In this document: one piece after another, positions 1 through 11,112 of the stretch
How positions within the stretch are numbered: position 1 is the stretch's first letter
Layout of the letters: every line of letters starts with the position of its first letter
Source of the DNA: Kryptolebias marmoratus
Lineage: Eukaryota > Chordata > Actinopteri > Cyprinodontiformes > Rivulidae
Assembly: GCF_001649575.2 (NCBI RefSeq)
Contig: NC_051436.1
Coordinates: 2,671,563 to 2,735,562 of the forward strand
Length of the DNA stretch: 64,000 nt
Direction: 5' to 3'
Translations under genes and position numbers: made by a program
Notes under the pieces: model-generated
Databases searched by the model: none
Seen by the model: the letters and a program-made list of their open reading frames with translations, nothing else
Told to the model about the DNA's origin: nothing

Positions 1-156
1 CCCTGGCTGTGGTGTTCAGGGACAGGATCTGCAGGTGGACCTGGTCTCGGACCCTGGCTGTGGTGTTCAGGGACAGGATCAGCAGGTGGACCTGGTCTCG
101 GACCCTGGCTGTGGTGTTCAGGGACAGGATCTGCAGGTGGACCTGGTCTGGTTTGG
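1..156 (+). repeat. 51-bp tandem repeat, about 3 copies, in a cnpy3 intron
   Basis: Units start at 1, 52 and 103 with one or two differences each. The period is 17 codons, so a frame stays open through the array (35-229), but it does not join the canopy exons in frame and no splice donor is visible. The array continues left of the window, so the copy number is a minimum. Confidence 0.85.
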
Positions 157-301
157 GAACCTCAGGGTGAAGCGACTCGAGTCGAGTCCAACCCTTTCTG
201 CTGATAGCGACAGGCAGCAGCTGCTTTAGTCGCCACAACAAAAGCAGCTCTGATCCGATCCGCCTTAAAAGGAGTTTCTGTAACAACATGTCTGCTTCCA
301 G

Positions 302-424
302 GGCATATCAGAGACCTTCTCCACCCTTCATGGGTTGGTGAACAAAGGAGTGAAGGTGGTGATGGACATTCCTTACGAGCTGTGGAACGAGACGTCGGCA
401 GAAGTGGCCGACCTTAAAAAGCAG
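302..424 (+). CDS. cnpy3: cnpy3 exon: [15 protein letters not shown] segment
   Basis: Exon of 123 bp (41 codons, phase 0 at both ends) between an AG at 300-301 and GTGAGG at 425. It encodes the most conserved canopy segment, with the [16 protein letters not shown] stretch nearly identical to mammalian CNPY3. Confidence 0.92.
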
Positions 425-1788
425 GTGAGGCTTTTTTTCAAAAACAAACACAAAGACAATCAGGAACATTCAGAGCAAAGTTGACGTTCATGTTTTATCG
501 GTGATGCTGTCAGTGTGACGTGATGGTGGAGAAGTACGAGGATGTGATCGAAGACTGGTACAAAGGAGACCAGGAGGAAGACCTGACCACCTACCTGTGT
601 GAGAAACACGTTCTGAAGGGAGAAGAAGCAGGTAAAACACAAAAACACTAAATCACAAACAAGCAACATAAATCCATCCTGAAGTTAAACTAATCAGACC
701 CTCCAGGATTTTGTGATGTTGCGATCGCAACTATTAACACAAAATCAAGCAAACCCCACGAAATCGCAACTTTAACCCAATATTTATTGTTTCTAAAGTG
801 ATTCGCCTCTGTTTCTGCGGTCTAGTCTCTTCTTTGTGGGTTTGTGTAGCGTGGAATACAAAATAACCCCAAATAACTCAGGAAGAAGACACGTGACGTC
901 ACTTCCTGCAGACCAGGGACAATCCAGAAATGCTCATGAATGTCAGTTTAGAAGCTATCAAAGTTCTCAAATAAAGCACCTTTTGAGAATGTCAGTGTTT
1001 GTTGGGAATTATCTTACAGAACTAGGAAGGATTTTTGGTTTAGATATTAAAAGTTATGGTTGTTTATTGATTTTAGTAAAAAAAAAATCAAAACTTTTAG
1101 GAAAATGCCCCGAGAAATCCTGGAGGGATCGACTAATGGTGATTAGCTGTGGTGGCCATCTTGATTTGGCTCGGCTCCAAATGTTTCTGAAAGTTTCATT
1201 CAACCCCATCCAGCGATGAGATATTTTGCTAACAGACAGTTAATTCTAATAGTTAAAGCCAAAGATTTAAACAGATTCAGTGACTGACAGCAGATTTTAG
1301 CTTCAAAATGACCAGAATATCCCTTTAAATGGCACTGTATCTAAGAGTAATGTAAAAATGGTTCAGAAGTCGGTGTTTTCAGGGAAAAAACAGGATAAAT
1401 TTACAATAAGATGCAGAGAAAGGCAACCTGAACGTGACAGCACTCGGGTTTTTCCATCAATAATAAAAATAACTCCTGATGTTTAATCTTCCTGTCGTTC
1501 CGCTCGTCTCTCCGCCCAGCCTGCCTGGGGGAGAACTGGACTCCAAAGAAGGGCGACCCGGCGGCCATCGCAGAGGACAAGAAGAAGAAGAAGAAGAAGA
1601 AGAAGGGAGGGAAGAAGGGCGGAGGCGAGGGGGGTGACGAGAAAGTGACCAAGAAGAAGAAGAAGGAGAAGAAGGTGAAGAAGAAGAAAAAGGGCAAGTC
1701 TCCGCTGGAGACGCTGGACGGAGGCGTGACGTCCGACGAGGACATCCAGTCCCAGGAGCGTCTCTCCGGGCAGAAGACGGAGCTGTGA
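302..1788 (+). CDS. cnpy3: Canopy-family ER co-chaperone (CNPY3-like), 3' part of gene, exons 302-424, 514-631, 1520-1788
   Basis: Three exons join in frame (41 codons, 39 codons plus 1 nt, then 90 codons including stop) and give the C-terminal half of a canopy protein. The first exon reads [20 protein letters not shown] and the second begins [16 protein letters not shown], which match vertebrate CNPY3 closely, including the conserved cysteines of the saposin-like fold. In the known family the protein sits in the ER lumen and assists gp96/HSP90B1 in folding Toll-like receptors. The last exon encodes a very lysine-rich tail and ends in K-T-E-L, a KDEL-type ER retrieval signal (human CNPY3 ends PDEL). 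The signal peptide and first half of the saposin-like domain lie left of the window. All splice sites are GT-AG. CNPY4 is the main alternative; the long basic tail favours CNPY3. Confidence 0.92.
514..631 (+). CDS. cnpy3: cnpy3 exon: [16 protein letters not shown] segment
   Basis: Exon of 118 bp after CAG at 511-513, with donor GTAAAA at 632. It encodes two conserved cysteines (start of CDVMVE and in [10 protein letters not shown]) expected to form disulfides of the saposin-like fold. It ends with one leftover base that completes an alanine codon with the next exon. Confidence 0.92.
690..1245 (+). repeat. Repeat-derived sequence in the last cnpy3 intron
   Basis: The intron (632-1519) holds a block at about 695-960 with the feel of a dispersed fish element (palindromic GCGATCGC at 721-728; GTGACGTCAC at 893-902). 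It is followed at 1141-1239 by a copy of the window's dispersed repeat family: GTGGCCATCTTGAT, then GAGATATTTTGCTAACAGAC. The family assignment of 1141-1239 rests on at least seven other copies here. The 695-960 assignment is weaker. Confidence 0.5.
1520..1788 (+). CDS. cnpy3: cnpy3 terminal coding exon: Lys-rich tail and KTEL end
   Basis: Starts after the polypyrimidine-AG at 1505-1519 and ends with TGA at 1786-1788. It encodes [13 protein letters not shown] (family-typical), then two lysine runs of 8 and 5 residues separated by a Gly-rich stretch, an acidic DEDIQ patch, and K-T-E-L at the C terminus. The AAG-rich DNA (about 1579-1692) is purine-pure over long stretches. The tail is much more lysine-rich than the Ser/Lys tail of the human protein. 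Confidence 0.9.
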
Positions 1789-2910
1789 GTCCTTCCTGTC
1801 CGGACCCAGCTCCTGTTCGTTCCAGTTTTTAACGTCCAGTTTGGGGATCAGAAATCAGCCGAGACGTTTGAAATGTTTTTAGGACCTCACCTTTAACGAC
1901 TTGGTACAGTCTTTTTACGGCTTTATACTAACTCTCTGCTTTTTGCCCACTTTTCTTTTAGCTTCTTGGGTTTTATTTCGAGGTTTGGTTTCTGTTCTGC
2001 AGTGAATAACATCTCCAGTCAGACGGTTAGAAGGACCTAAAGTTTGGATTAATACCAAATAAAACCCAATTCCACTTCATTATAAGGGATAAACTCCTGA
2101 ATATTGTTTTAGATTTTAGATTAATTGACTGTAAAACAAGACTGAAGATGTGAAATCAAGTTTTTCATCTTAACGTTGAGCTTCAGTTCATGGGGGGAAA
2201 TAAAGTATTAGGTTTAATCTAAGCTTCTAAATTTGATTTAGAAATAAACCTTGGATTGTTTTTGCTGTGCTGCAGGTTCCTCAGGACTTTCAAGCACATT
2301 CAGTTTTTGTTTCTCTCAAAGGAGGCTTTCAGACTGAATCTCTCCAGAATGTGAAGATTGTTGGTTTTTTAAAAAAAAGCCTCCTGGAACGTTTCATTTC
2401 AGCTGAAATCTGAGGCTGGATGTTTTCAGGTCGTTTCTGTGCAGATCACCTGTGCAGTCTTAAATTCAGTGCTGTGCTTTTATTATGCTGTTATTTGGTC
2501 CGATATTTTAAAACAAAGATTTTAGACTGCGCAGGTGTTGCTCAGAGTAAAAGCTGATAAAGTGACGTGTTACTTCTTTTGTTTATTACTTTTTTTTTAA
2601 TCAGTGTTTTTGACCTTTTTGGCTGTTTCCATTATGCAAAACAGATGTTCCCCCTGAATGAGGCAGAAAACATGACTTTGTTTTTGTTTAATTCAACGTT
2701 TGTTTGTGTGTGCTTTCCACAAGCTGCTATTTAAGATGTGTGTGTGTTGACCTCCTCAGCTACAGATGTGTGTGTGTTTGACGTTTGGATTTTGTGGTGT
2801 GTATATTTTTACAAGATTTTTATTCCGAAGTAAAATGCTGATTTTGTTGCATTGAAGTTTGAGCTTTTTGAAACGTGGATTTAATAAAAACAGGCCAGAA
2901 AACATGAAAT
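1789..2910 (+). other. Probable cnpy3 3' UTR with polyadenylation signal
   Basis: About 1.1 kb of non-coding, T-rich sequence follows the cnpy3 stop. AATAAA at 2883-2888 is followed about 30 nt on by a GT-rich stretch (TGTTGGTG), a normal cleavage-site arrangement. A second AATAAA at 3096-3101 is an alternative end. The extent is inferred, not shown by transcript data. Confidence 0.5.
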
Positions 2911-4155
2911 ATGTTGGTGAATTCTCTCTGGTCCTTGTTACTAATTTGGTGAAGTTGGTAGTTACATCAACTTCATCTGAATTTGTTAAAAAACAACGAC
3001 TTTATTAAACTATTTTAATCTGATTTAATTGTTGTTTTTTTATAACATTGTAATGTTCATGTTTGACCACTAGATGGAGGCAGATTTCCTGTTTTAATAA
3101 AAGATGGACAGGGATGAGTTAAAATATTCATTGTTTTGATCAATTTAGTGAAATATTTGGCAACCTTTAAATGTTTTTAATTAATACAGTGCTGTGCAAA
3201 AGTTTTCTCTATTTTTATTTATTTTTCTGAACCCAAAGAGCCAAACTTGTCTTTTAAAATGGTCTTTAAACATTAGTTCTTCAGGCTTTCTGAATGTCTT
3301 TCTACATATTATTGGGGGGGCATTAGGGGATTGTTTATTCACTTTTAGTCCAGTGCTTCATTCATCATTTTTGTTAAGTCATTTAACTGTTTTTATATTG
3401 TTCAAGCATAAACATGCTAAATTCAAGGGATGAGCCACTGTCGTTGACACAACAGACAATTTGGCAATTAATCAGTTTCTTTTTTCTAGAAAGCTGATTT
3501 CTAGAAAAACTATTATCTGAATATTTTGCATACATTAGATTCACTAAGAGATGCATCTCAGGTCCTGTTTTAGTTCTTTGATGGACTTTTTACTGTTATT
3601 TTGGACTTTATAGATGAGTTTTTAGGCCTAATATTTCCTCTTTTACCCTACATTTGTCCACTTTCTTCATTTTTAGCATACGCTAATGTGTTCTGGTGCT
3701 GGAAAATCCAGCCAAAGTCCAAAGAAAAACTTTGAAAGGCCTTCAGAAAGCTGGAAGGGGTGTTGATGAAGACCACTTTAAAATATTACGAGTAAATCTT
3801 TCTGCGTAGAAGCAAAATATTTAAAAAAACTGAACGTTAACTTTCGCACAGTATTGTAGATAGATGGCAGCCATTTTGTTGTTGGGCAAATAGAATAAAG
3901 AGATGTTTATGATCTAGATTGAGTGGAAATTGAATAAAATACGGGATATTTAAAAAATGTCACTTCAGTTTTTTAGTTTCCCCAAATATAAACAGTAACA
4001 GTCAGTGGTTGAGTCAGATATATATGTCTGTTAATATCAGTTAACCAAACTTTTTATTGTTTTACTGAACTTTAAAAGATCATATTGTTATTAACAGTCG
4101 TGTGGAAATAAATTATAAAATAAAGGAGAGCAGATTAAATTCAGCTTTTATCTAA
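2911..4155. other. Intergenic DNA downstream of cnpy3
   Basis: AT-rich sequence with no supported exon. It contains the Tc1-like element at 3187-3856 and a CTCF-like motif at 3067-3079 (CCACTAGATGGAG). Confidence 0.6.
3187..3856. mobile_element. Non-autonomous Tc1/mariner-like element (about 670 bp)
   Basis: Left end CAGTGCTGTGCAAAAG and right end CTTTCGCACAGTATTG are inverted repeats matching at 13 of 16 positions, flanked by TA on both sides (3185-3186, 3857-3858). That is the target duplication of the Tc1/mariner superfamily. The AT-rich interior holds no transposase reading frame, so it would need a transposase from elsewhere. The ends resemble a family common in fish genomes. Confidence 0.65.
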
Positions 4156-4161
4156 ATGACC

Positions 4162-4170
4162 ACTTCCGGT
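4162..4170. promoter_or_regulatory. ETS-type promoter motif
   Basis: ACTTCCGGT is a full ETS/GABPA-type site (reverse complement ACCGGAAGT). It lies at the start of a CpG-rich block ending in a splice donor, the usual position for a core promoter ETS site of a TATA-less vertebrate gene. A YY1-like AACATGGCCGCC follows at 4207-4218. Confidence 0.5.
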
Positions 4171-4462
4171 TCGTTTTTTCCCCCTCCAAGCTAATCGTTG
4201 TTAGCCAACATGGCCGCCTGCTAACCTGTTAGCCTCTAACGGCCGGTTAGCCAGCTAACCGCTCTTTGTGAGACGCATTTTTTCGGCGTTTTAGCTGGAA
4301 TTTGGCCACGAAGGGCCTCCAGTTTCCCTGATATGTTCTCCTAACATGAAGACAAATCAAACAGACGGTTTTCCTCTCAGCTGGATGTTAATTAACTGAA
4401 ATATCAGCGTCGGAGGCTACAAACATTTCCGTTAAAAGGAGAATCCTCTGGGGTCATCAAAG
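4171..4462 (+). other. Probable first non-coding exon of an unidentified + strand transcript
   Basis: A CpG-containing block follows the ETS motif and ends in AAAG|GTAAGC, a near-perfect 5' splice site (GT at 4463-4464). The few ATGs open only short frames, so the exon would be 5' UTR. No following coding exon was recognised on the + strand, so it may begin a lncRNA or a gene with remote exons. It lies between cnpy3 (same strand, ending about 1.3 kb upstream) and the 3' end of dach (opposite strand). The transcription start is inferred. Confidence 0.4.
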
Positions 4463-5430
4463 GTAAGCAGCTGTTTTATTAAACTGTTTGTTGTCTATAA
4501 ACACAAAGAATTATAGGTTTGTTCTGTGAGCTCATGTGTCTGTCTCTGCTTTGCTGGAAGGGATTTTGTTGAGCATAAACATGATGATTAATGAGCTCAA
4601 ACCCTGATGTGAGAAATGTTTGTTTGTTGCTGATTCTGACCTGAATGCTAAGATGCAAATATTTGTTTAATAATATTCTCAGAATTTTGATTTGAAGCTG
4701 CAGTTGTTATTGTTTTTGACAGACTTTGTTACTAAATGCCTAAAGGTACAGTTTAAAGTCAGTTATTTGTTGAATCGTGAGTTGTGCGTTGACACAATGT
4801 TGGCTCATCCCTTTAGTTTTGTTGTTGTGTTTTTGCTGGGTTCATAGATCGATGATTGATTTTACAGTTTTACTCCTCATCTTGGTGAACTCTTCTGCTG
4901 TTTGTGCAGTTTTACAGATTTAAGTACATATTTGTGATGATATAAACCAGGTGTCGCATTTTAAAACTCAGATATGGGCTAAAAATTACCTGCAATTAAG
5001 AAGACTCTAAATTCAGTTTAATTTTTGGTCAACTTAGTTTACAAACATGATTATACTGTCTGTTTTCTAATATCATGGCAGCTTTTTTAGTTTATAATAA
5101 GAATTATTATTAAGTTATGAGTAATATTAATGATAAAAGTATTTTGATAAAGACATGACTGATCAACTGTAAGATTACTCACCTGTTGCTGTCATTTTAA
5201 GGGTTTTTCCCCACTTTTAAAAATTTTTCAAACATCTCCTATATGAAACCTGTTTTTCTATTTATATTTTTAGAATTATACACCCTATAATTCTTTAAAT
5301 TGTAGTGATTTGTCTTCTGAATTGTCTCAAAACGATCAGAAACGTTGAGCTGATCTCCTGCAGTACCTCATTCGGACTCTAGGTGTCACCCTTTCATTTG
5401 ATGCAAACTGTAGAGATGACCAACAGAAGG

Positions 5431-5454
5431 TGTGTGTGTGTGTGTGTGTGTGTG
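5431..5454. repeat. (TG)12 microsatellite
   Basis: An uninterrupted TG tract visible directly in the sequence. Confidence 0.95.
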
Positions 5455-7224
5455 AGTGAATGAGGGATCCAGAACTTTATAGTTTTTCACTCCTTTGAAA
5501 GTTAAATGCATTTTTTTTGGTTGTGTGTGTAGTTGGATAAAGATATCTCCTGTTGTTTAATGAGAGGCGTGTGTGTGTGTGTGCTTGCGTCCACCTTTGA
5601 TACAGAAATGCATTATGTCTGAAATGTGTGTACGTGTGTGTGTGAGGTCTTAGATGTGTTTATTTATTGAATAATTCACAGCTGTGTGTTTACAGAAGAA
5701 GCTGTGGCCTCGGAGCTGCAATAACACAGGGCAAATATTGTGGCGCGCACACACACACACGTTTTATCAGCCATTTCAGGGTTGACGGTTTATTTGGACA
5801 CTGTGGACGATGGAAATGGAATGTAAAGAGAGCAGACACTCGCTCAACACATTCATGTTACCCACAGAGATTTCTGATCGCCTCCATTTGGGACAGATCT
5901 GCCGTTTCTGCGTCCCTGAAGGCTTCCTGGTTCGCCGTTAATCTTTCCGTCTTTGCTTCGTTTTTTTCTCCTGATTATAAATTATTATTCTTGTGATTCA
6001 TTTAAGAAAACTAAGACATTCTGCCGAGGCTCAGAGATAGCAGCGATCGCTGGAGAGTAGTTGGAAATAGGCTCATTTTCACACGGTGTAAATATAAACT
6101 GTGACGTTTGTGGATTATTTTTGCAAACATCGTGCAAATTTATTGGTTTCATAGGTTGTCAAACCCTCCCAGAGTTCTCTCAGATTTCTCTAACTTTCTC
6201 AGAAACCAGTTTGTGAAGCGGTCCTGATGCTCACAACGACTGAAACCCTCACAGAGGTTCTGAGACATTTTGTTTCTTATAAACGCTGTTTGCAGTTTGT
6301 CACAAACGGAGGCGTTGGCTGCTTGAAAGAAACACTGCAGGTGAATCTGGGTCATGGTGTACACACAGGTAGAAAACTGAAATAGATTCACTCTTTCCTG
6401 TTTATAGATTTACGTTTTTTAAATATAAACGGCTTCATTCCAGCTGTGCACCCTGACAGGACGTCCTGTTTGTGTAGAAACTGAAATCTGTCGTCCCCGT
6501 CTCCAGCTTGGTCTGATCCGACCTGAAGGTGACGACAAAAGAGCAGAAAGGGTCCTGAGAGGAGCGCGATGATGAAGAACGACGTGTGAAAGAGCTGATG
6601 GATTAACCCTTTCCAGGTGACGCGACCTTGAAGAGCCGTTTGCATCTGGAGACGTGAAAGTTTAAACTTCAGTCTTCACTGAATTCTGGCTGCGGGTCGT
6701 AGCGTTTCCATGTCTTGCAGGTTAAACTGCAGAAAATCAGCAGTTTTTATCCAAAACCTGCCTGTAAATCCTGAGCTGACCTCCATTACTTAACATACCC
6801 GAAACAAATGGGTGGAGAAGAACACGGTAAAGATAAATACGGCACAAGCAAAGTAAAAAGGAGAAAAAAACCAAGACAAACACCAACGATCCATCAGTTA
6901 CTGTTGCCCTTTTTTTCTTCCTCCGAGCTCCAATTCATCTTCGTTCTCCTCTCAGCCTTGTAGCCGGGGAAGGTCAGAACCTGGGAAATGGGCTGCGTAG
7001 CGGGCCTTTTGTCACCGCACACCCTTCACCTGCCTCCTGACACCAAGGAGCCGCTCGCAACTGGGACACAGCCATCGCCAAAAATACATCCGGCGGAGCG
7101 CGGCGCTCCTTCGCTGTTCGCGCTGCACGTGGCGTCCTGTTCGTCTGGGACGGGCGCTCATTACGTCTCTTAACGTCTTTCTCTAATTATCACGGGATAG
7201 GAGAGAGGACAATGGTGGTTTCAT

Positions 7225-7560
7225 CCAGCTGTCCTGTCAACAAAATATCTGATGAACCAATGATTGGGGTTTAAACACAGAAATGGCCTCGCTCGGTCCA
7301 TCCGTTTTACAGACATTGGGCTAAAATCTGGTGTGGTAGTAGCTGAGAGTGATCCCCTGCACATGCACCGAGCGCTAACGGATGGTGCCTGAGAAACTCA
7401 CCCCTGAAGTTAGAGATGTTAGAACATATCTGTGATTAGAGTTATCATTTCATGACCTTTAGGAACCTAATTCAAGATGTAACTCAGCCAGTTTTACAGA
7501 GATTGGGCTAAAATCTGGTGTGGTAGTAGCTGAGAGTCGTTCACAGCACGTACTCTGAGC
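7225..7560 (-). repeat. Dispersed YY1-site repeat family, reverse orientation, two pieces
   Basis: The block GGTGTGGTAGTAGCTGAGAG occurs twice (about 7330 and 7517) in the same orientation. An upstream AACAAAATATCTGATGAACC is the reverse complement of the family's GAGATATTTTG end. This suggests a duplicated or rearranged copy. Confidence 0.65.
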
Positions 7561-10299
7561 GCAGCCGTACGGGTCCATCCGGTCAGCCGGGAGCCATTAC
7601 TGTGGCCGTCCGCCATCAGAGCAGAGCTCATAATGACCTGAGGTCGCAGAAACCAACACCCCGCACACCTCGACTCACCTCGACTCGCAGACCGACTCTC
7701 AGGACGGGAAACGAAACGCCTCGACGTCCGTTTAGGTTTCCAAACGAGCCTCGTGGCGACGACGCTGCGGCGGCGCTAACGATGTGCTGCGTGGCATTTA
7801 GAGCAGAAAGGTGTGACATGCAAGCCTTCACGCTCGCTGTCTGTCTCACACACACACACACCTGCACACAGTGAGCGTGGTGCCCTCCTCGGGGCCTGCC
7901 ATTAATAACGGCTGACCTTTGCACATTTAGGCTGTGAAATGATCACACAACAGACCTGAGGACAGCTCATCACAACTCACTTCATATTCCAGAGCTCCAC
8001 ACACACACACACACACACTCACACACACAACCTTCTAATTAGTTCATAATCTTTTGTTGAAAGGCTCCTTTATTAAATCTGGACATGAAGAGAAATCTTC
8101 ACTGGTTTCGTTTTAAGGGATCATTTTTTCCGTGGTTTCATTGTTTTTGTCCAGTTTTCAGTTCAGTTTATCAGTTTGGGACATTTTAGTCAAAAGAAGT
8201 TAGTTTGAAATAGTTTATAAAGAACTTCAGCAACACAGCAGAAAAACTTTCATTAAATCCAAGTTTTCACAAATTCCACAACTCATCGTTTTACAGTAAA
8301 GTTTGTTTTTACTCTGTGGTTTCATTATGAGACGCAGTCAGAAAACAATCATTTTACACAATATTTAATGAAATTATTATTAATATTTAAGTTAATATGT
8401 TAACAAAAAAAGACAATTTTCTTTCCACTCTTATAAAACATCTGTGAGGAACTTTGTTTTGTAAAAAGACAAAATGTTGTTATTTAAAAACAACTTGCAG
8501 GCAGATTTTAGGCTTTTTAAAGCTTTGAATATTCACTTAAACTGAGATACATTTACAAGGTTTTGTTGACATTTATCAATATTCAGGACATTTTTCCTTT
8601 TGAGCTGTTAATATTTTATTCATCCACTGAATAAGATGTTGATGCATCATAAAACATGGACTTTAAAGACAAATAAATACAAATGGAAAAGAATATTTGG
8701 TGGCGGGGGGGTTAGTAGGCCTACATGAAGGACTCGTCACGTTACAGAAAATTTTCTTCTGCTAATGTTTTCTAAAATGGAGATTTTCAAAAATTCAGTT
8801 TTTAGTGTATTCATATAAACTCAACATTTGAAGCTTTTAAGAAATAATGACGCCTGCCTGTTTTGCTCATCCTGACGGTCACGTTTTTGCCCAAAAAACT
8901 GGAAAAGTGGAGCCATTTTTAGATGTTTTCTTTGTTTTTATTCATGCCTTTCAATCTGTCCTGATCCTGTTGACTTAAACTTTAATCATCTGCTGAGATT
9001 AGATGGATGTTTTGGTTCAATAATCACCAGAAATAATCAAATCTAAGCAGTTCATGACTGAAAGGAAACAGTTTTGAGGATAAACTTTATTTGTTTTTTG
9101 CCAAACAAAAGTTGGTTAATGTTGTCGTTCTTGCCACCTCGTGGTGTTTCGTACGTTTTGTTAGAATCGTGTGGACAGAGTTTTTGGGTCCAGTTTTCTT
9201 CAGCTCCTGTTCAACTGAAGCCACTTGGTCAGAAAATCCTGAACTAATTAAACAAAAAGTTCCACCAGAAACTTCGATCTGGTCCAAAATGGACCGGCTC
9301 TAACATGGTTACGACTCTCCCTTTCAACTAAATTCAAAGTGGTTTTTTTTGGCATGAAAGTTGACAGAACAGGACTGAGCCAAACCTACGTCTGCTTTTC
9401 TTCTCCATCCGATCTGAAGGCTTTTATCAGGATAAAAGACAAAAATGAACAAATAATAATTTGGCAATTTGTTTCTGCGAGTGGAGCTGAAGTGGTTCTG
9501 GGTTCCGTTCGCTTCCAGAGAGGTCGACGAACGACAGAAGAATGCGTCTGTTCTGTCGGCGCTCCCTCCTTCGCTCTCCATCTGTTTTTCAGATTGTTCT
9601 GGTCCAACCAGAACCAGAACCCAACATTAAACTCTGACGACCAGCTGCTATCTTTGTGAAGCAGTCAAAGGTCCTCCAGCTAAAACAACAACACGGATCC
9701 AGACCGGTTCCCCGTGGATCAATTTTCGCCTCGCTCCGGTCGTACGGTTATTTTAATTCCTTCTGTCGTTTCTTTCTTTCGTTCTCACGTCCTTTTCTCT
9801 GTGGTCAAGTGTCCGCTCTGCCTGCCAAGCTGCTCTCAGTCTGTTTGGGGGGGGGAACAAAAAAACACTTTCTAATTTGGTATCAATTTGGGTCCAGTTT
9901 TGTCCAAAGTTGGAGAGTGTGTGGCTCCTTTTTATTCCCATGATGCCATATGGGCCACACACACTTCCACCCCCCCAGGATCACAGCTGACAAAAATAGT
10001 TGTTCCAATGTTTTGGCTGAAGACGTCCATGTCCTTTTAGTCCGTCTGTGTTTGTGTCTCTTTCTCTCCGAAATGTTTTACAGCTAAAACCGTCGGCTTT
10101 TTTTCCAATTTGGCCTCCGTTGTTCTCTGACAAATTTACACCAAATTTCTTGTTACTGTAAAAGATTTTAAACCCAGAGGATTGTGGCGTACTGACTTCC
10201 TGCCGTATCAGGATAAATAAACCCATTTTCATGCTGCAGAACGATTTTGTTCTTCTGTTTGGAGATGTTCACTAGTTCCAAGTAAGATTTCTGCTCTGG

Positions 10300-10687
10300 T
10301 GGCGCGGTGGAGCAGTGGTTACGTATGTCGCCTCGCTGCAAGAAGGTTTCAGGTTCGTTTCCCGCCATGAGATTTCCTTCCACAGACCAAAAACATGCAT
10401 GATGGGTTATTTGGTAACCCTGAATTGTCCCTAAGTGGGAGTGAGAGTGTGGATGGTTGTCTCTCATTTGTCTCCATGTCCCTGTGATGGACTTGCGGGT
10501 GTCCCCTGCGTCTCGCACAGTGACTGCTGGAGACAAACACCAGCTCCCCTCGTAAAGACAATGATTGGTCCACCATGCAGATCCTGACTAAAATAAGTTG
10601 ATTTCTGTGGACCCACACTTGGTGTTTTACGACCCACAGTGGGACCCTGAACCCAGCTTTGGAAACCTTACAAATAAATAAATAAAC
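10300..10687 (+). mobile_element. tRNA-derived SINE
   Basis: The head GGCGCGGTGGAGCAGTGG resembles an RNA polymerase III A box, and GGTTCGTTTCC at 10352-10362 a B box, about 50 bp apart as in a tRNA. The body contains the AAAACATGCATG and CTGTGATGGACTTGCGG segments found in a widespread fish repeat, and the 3' end is an (AAAT)n tail at 10672-10686. No clear target-site duplication was seen. It is diverged, so probably inactive. Confidence 0.65.
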
Positions 10688-10805
10688 ACCATTAATAACT
10701 ATCGCCCGCTGCCTTTCATGCCAGAGTTTTAGACTGATTATTTTATGAGGAGAAATGATGACTCTAAATTACAGCTCACCGTCTGTTATCTGAGTTACCG
10801 CCATT

Positions 10806-11112
10806 GTTGTCCTGGCTAAGGTTGGTTAGCTGTGGCAGCCATCTTGGTCAGTTGCAGATCCAGTGGTTACTTTCTGAGATTTCACAGGTTGGACTCAGAA
10901 AGTTAACGGGAGTTTTATTAAACGGGTCGTGTTGGATGGGGTGGTGGGGGTGACTCTCAGCTACCACCACACCAACATTCAGCTGAATATCCTTAAAACC
11001 GACCGGGTTGTAGCCATGTTTGTGGTCAGTTGTGGCAGCCATCTTGATTGGTATTGACTCCTAAAGTTAATCAGTTGTAGATGAACCAGTGGTTCATCGT
11101 ATATTTTGCTAA
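10806..11112 (+). repeat. Dispersed YY1-site repeat family, forward, partly duplicated
   Basis: Contains GCAGCCATCTTG twice (10834 and 11035 areas), CTCTCAGCTACCACCACACC, the AGTTGTAGATGAACCAGTGG segment and the ATATTTTGCTAACA end. The order matches the copies at 14455 and 54893. No open reading frame is conserved between copies. Confidence 0.75.

Larger units (their letters stand above)
4463..10298. other. Non-coding region, putative first intron of the orphan transcript
   Basis: No recognised exon. It holds a (TG)n tract at 5431-5454, other CA/TG tracts near 5570, 7848 and 8001-8030, and reverse-oriented pieces of the dispersed YY1-site repeat (7225-7560). Two complex, non-repetitive blocks (about 6960-7200 and 7600-7960) contain TAAT/ATTA cores and read like regulatory DNA rather than coding sequence. 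Open frames here (up to 109 codons) show no family resemblance. Confidence 0.5.

Noticed and set aside
1401..1745. Minus-strand Phe/Ser-rich ORF over the cnpy3 tail exon
   Set aside because: Antisense shadow of the lysine-coding AAG repeats.
7602..7924. Overlapping 90- and 98-codon ORFs
   Set aside because: Opposite-strand frames in a GC-rich, CA-tract-containing block; no domain seen. Kept only as possible regulatory DNA.
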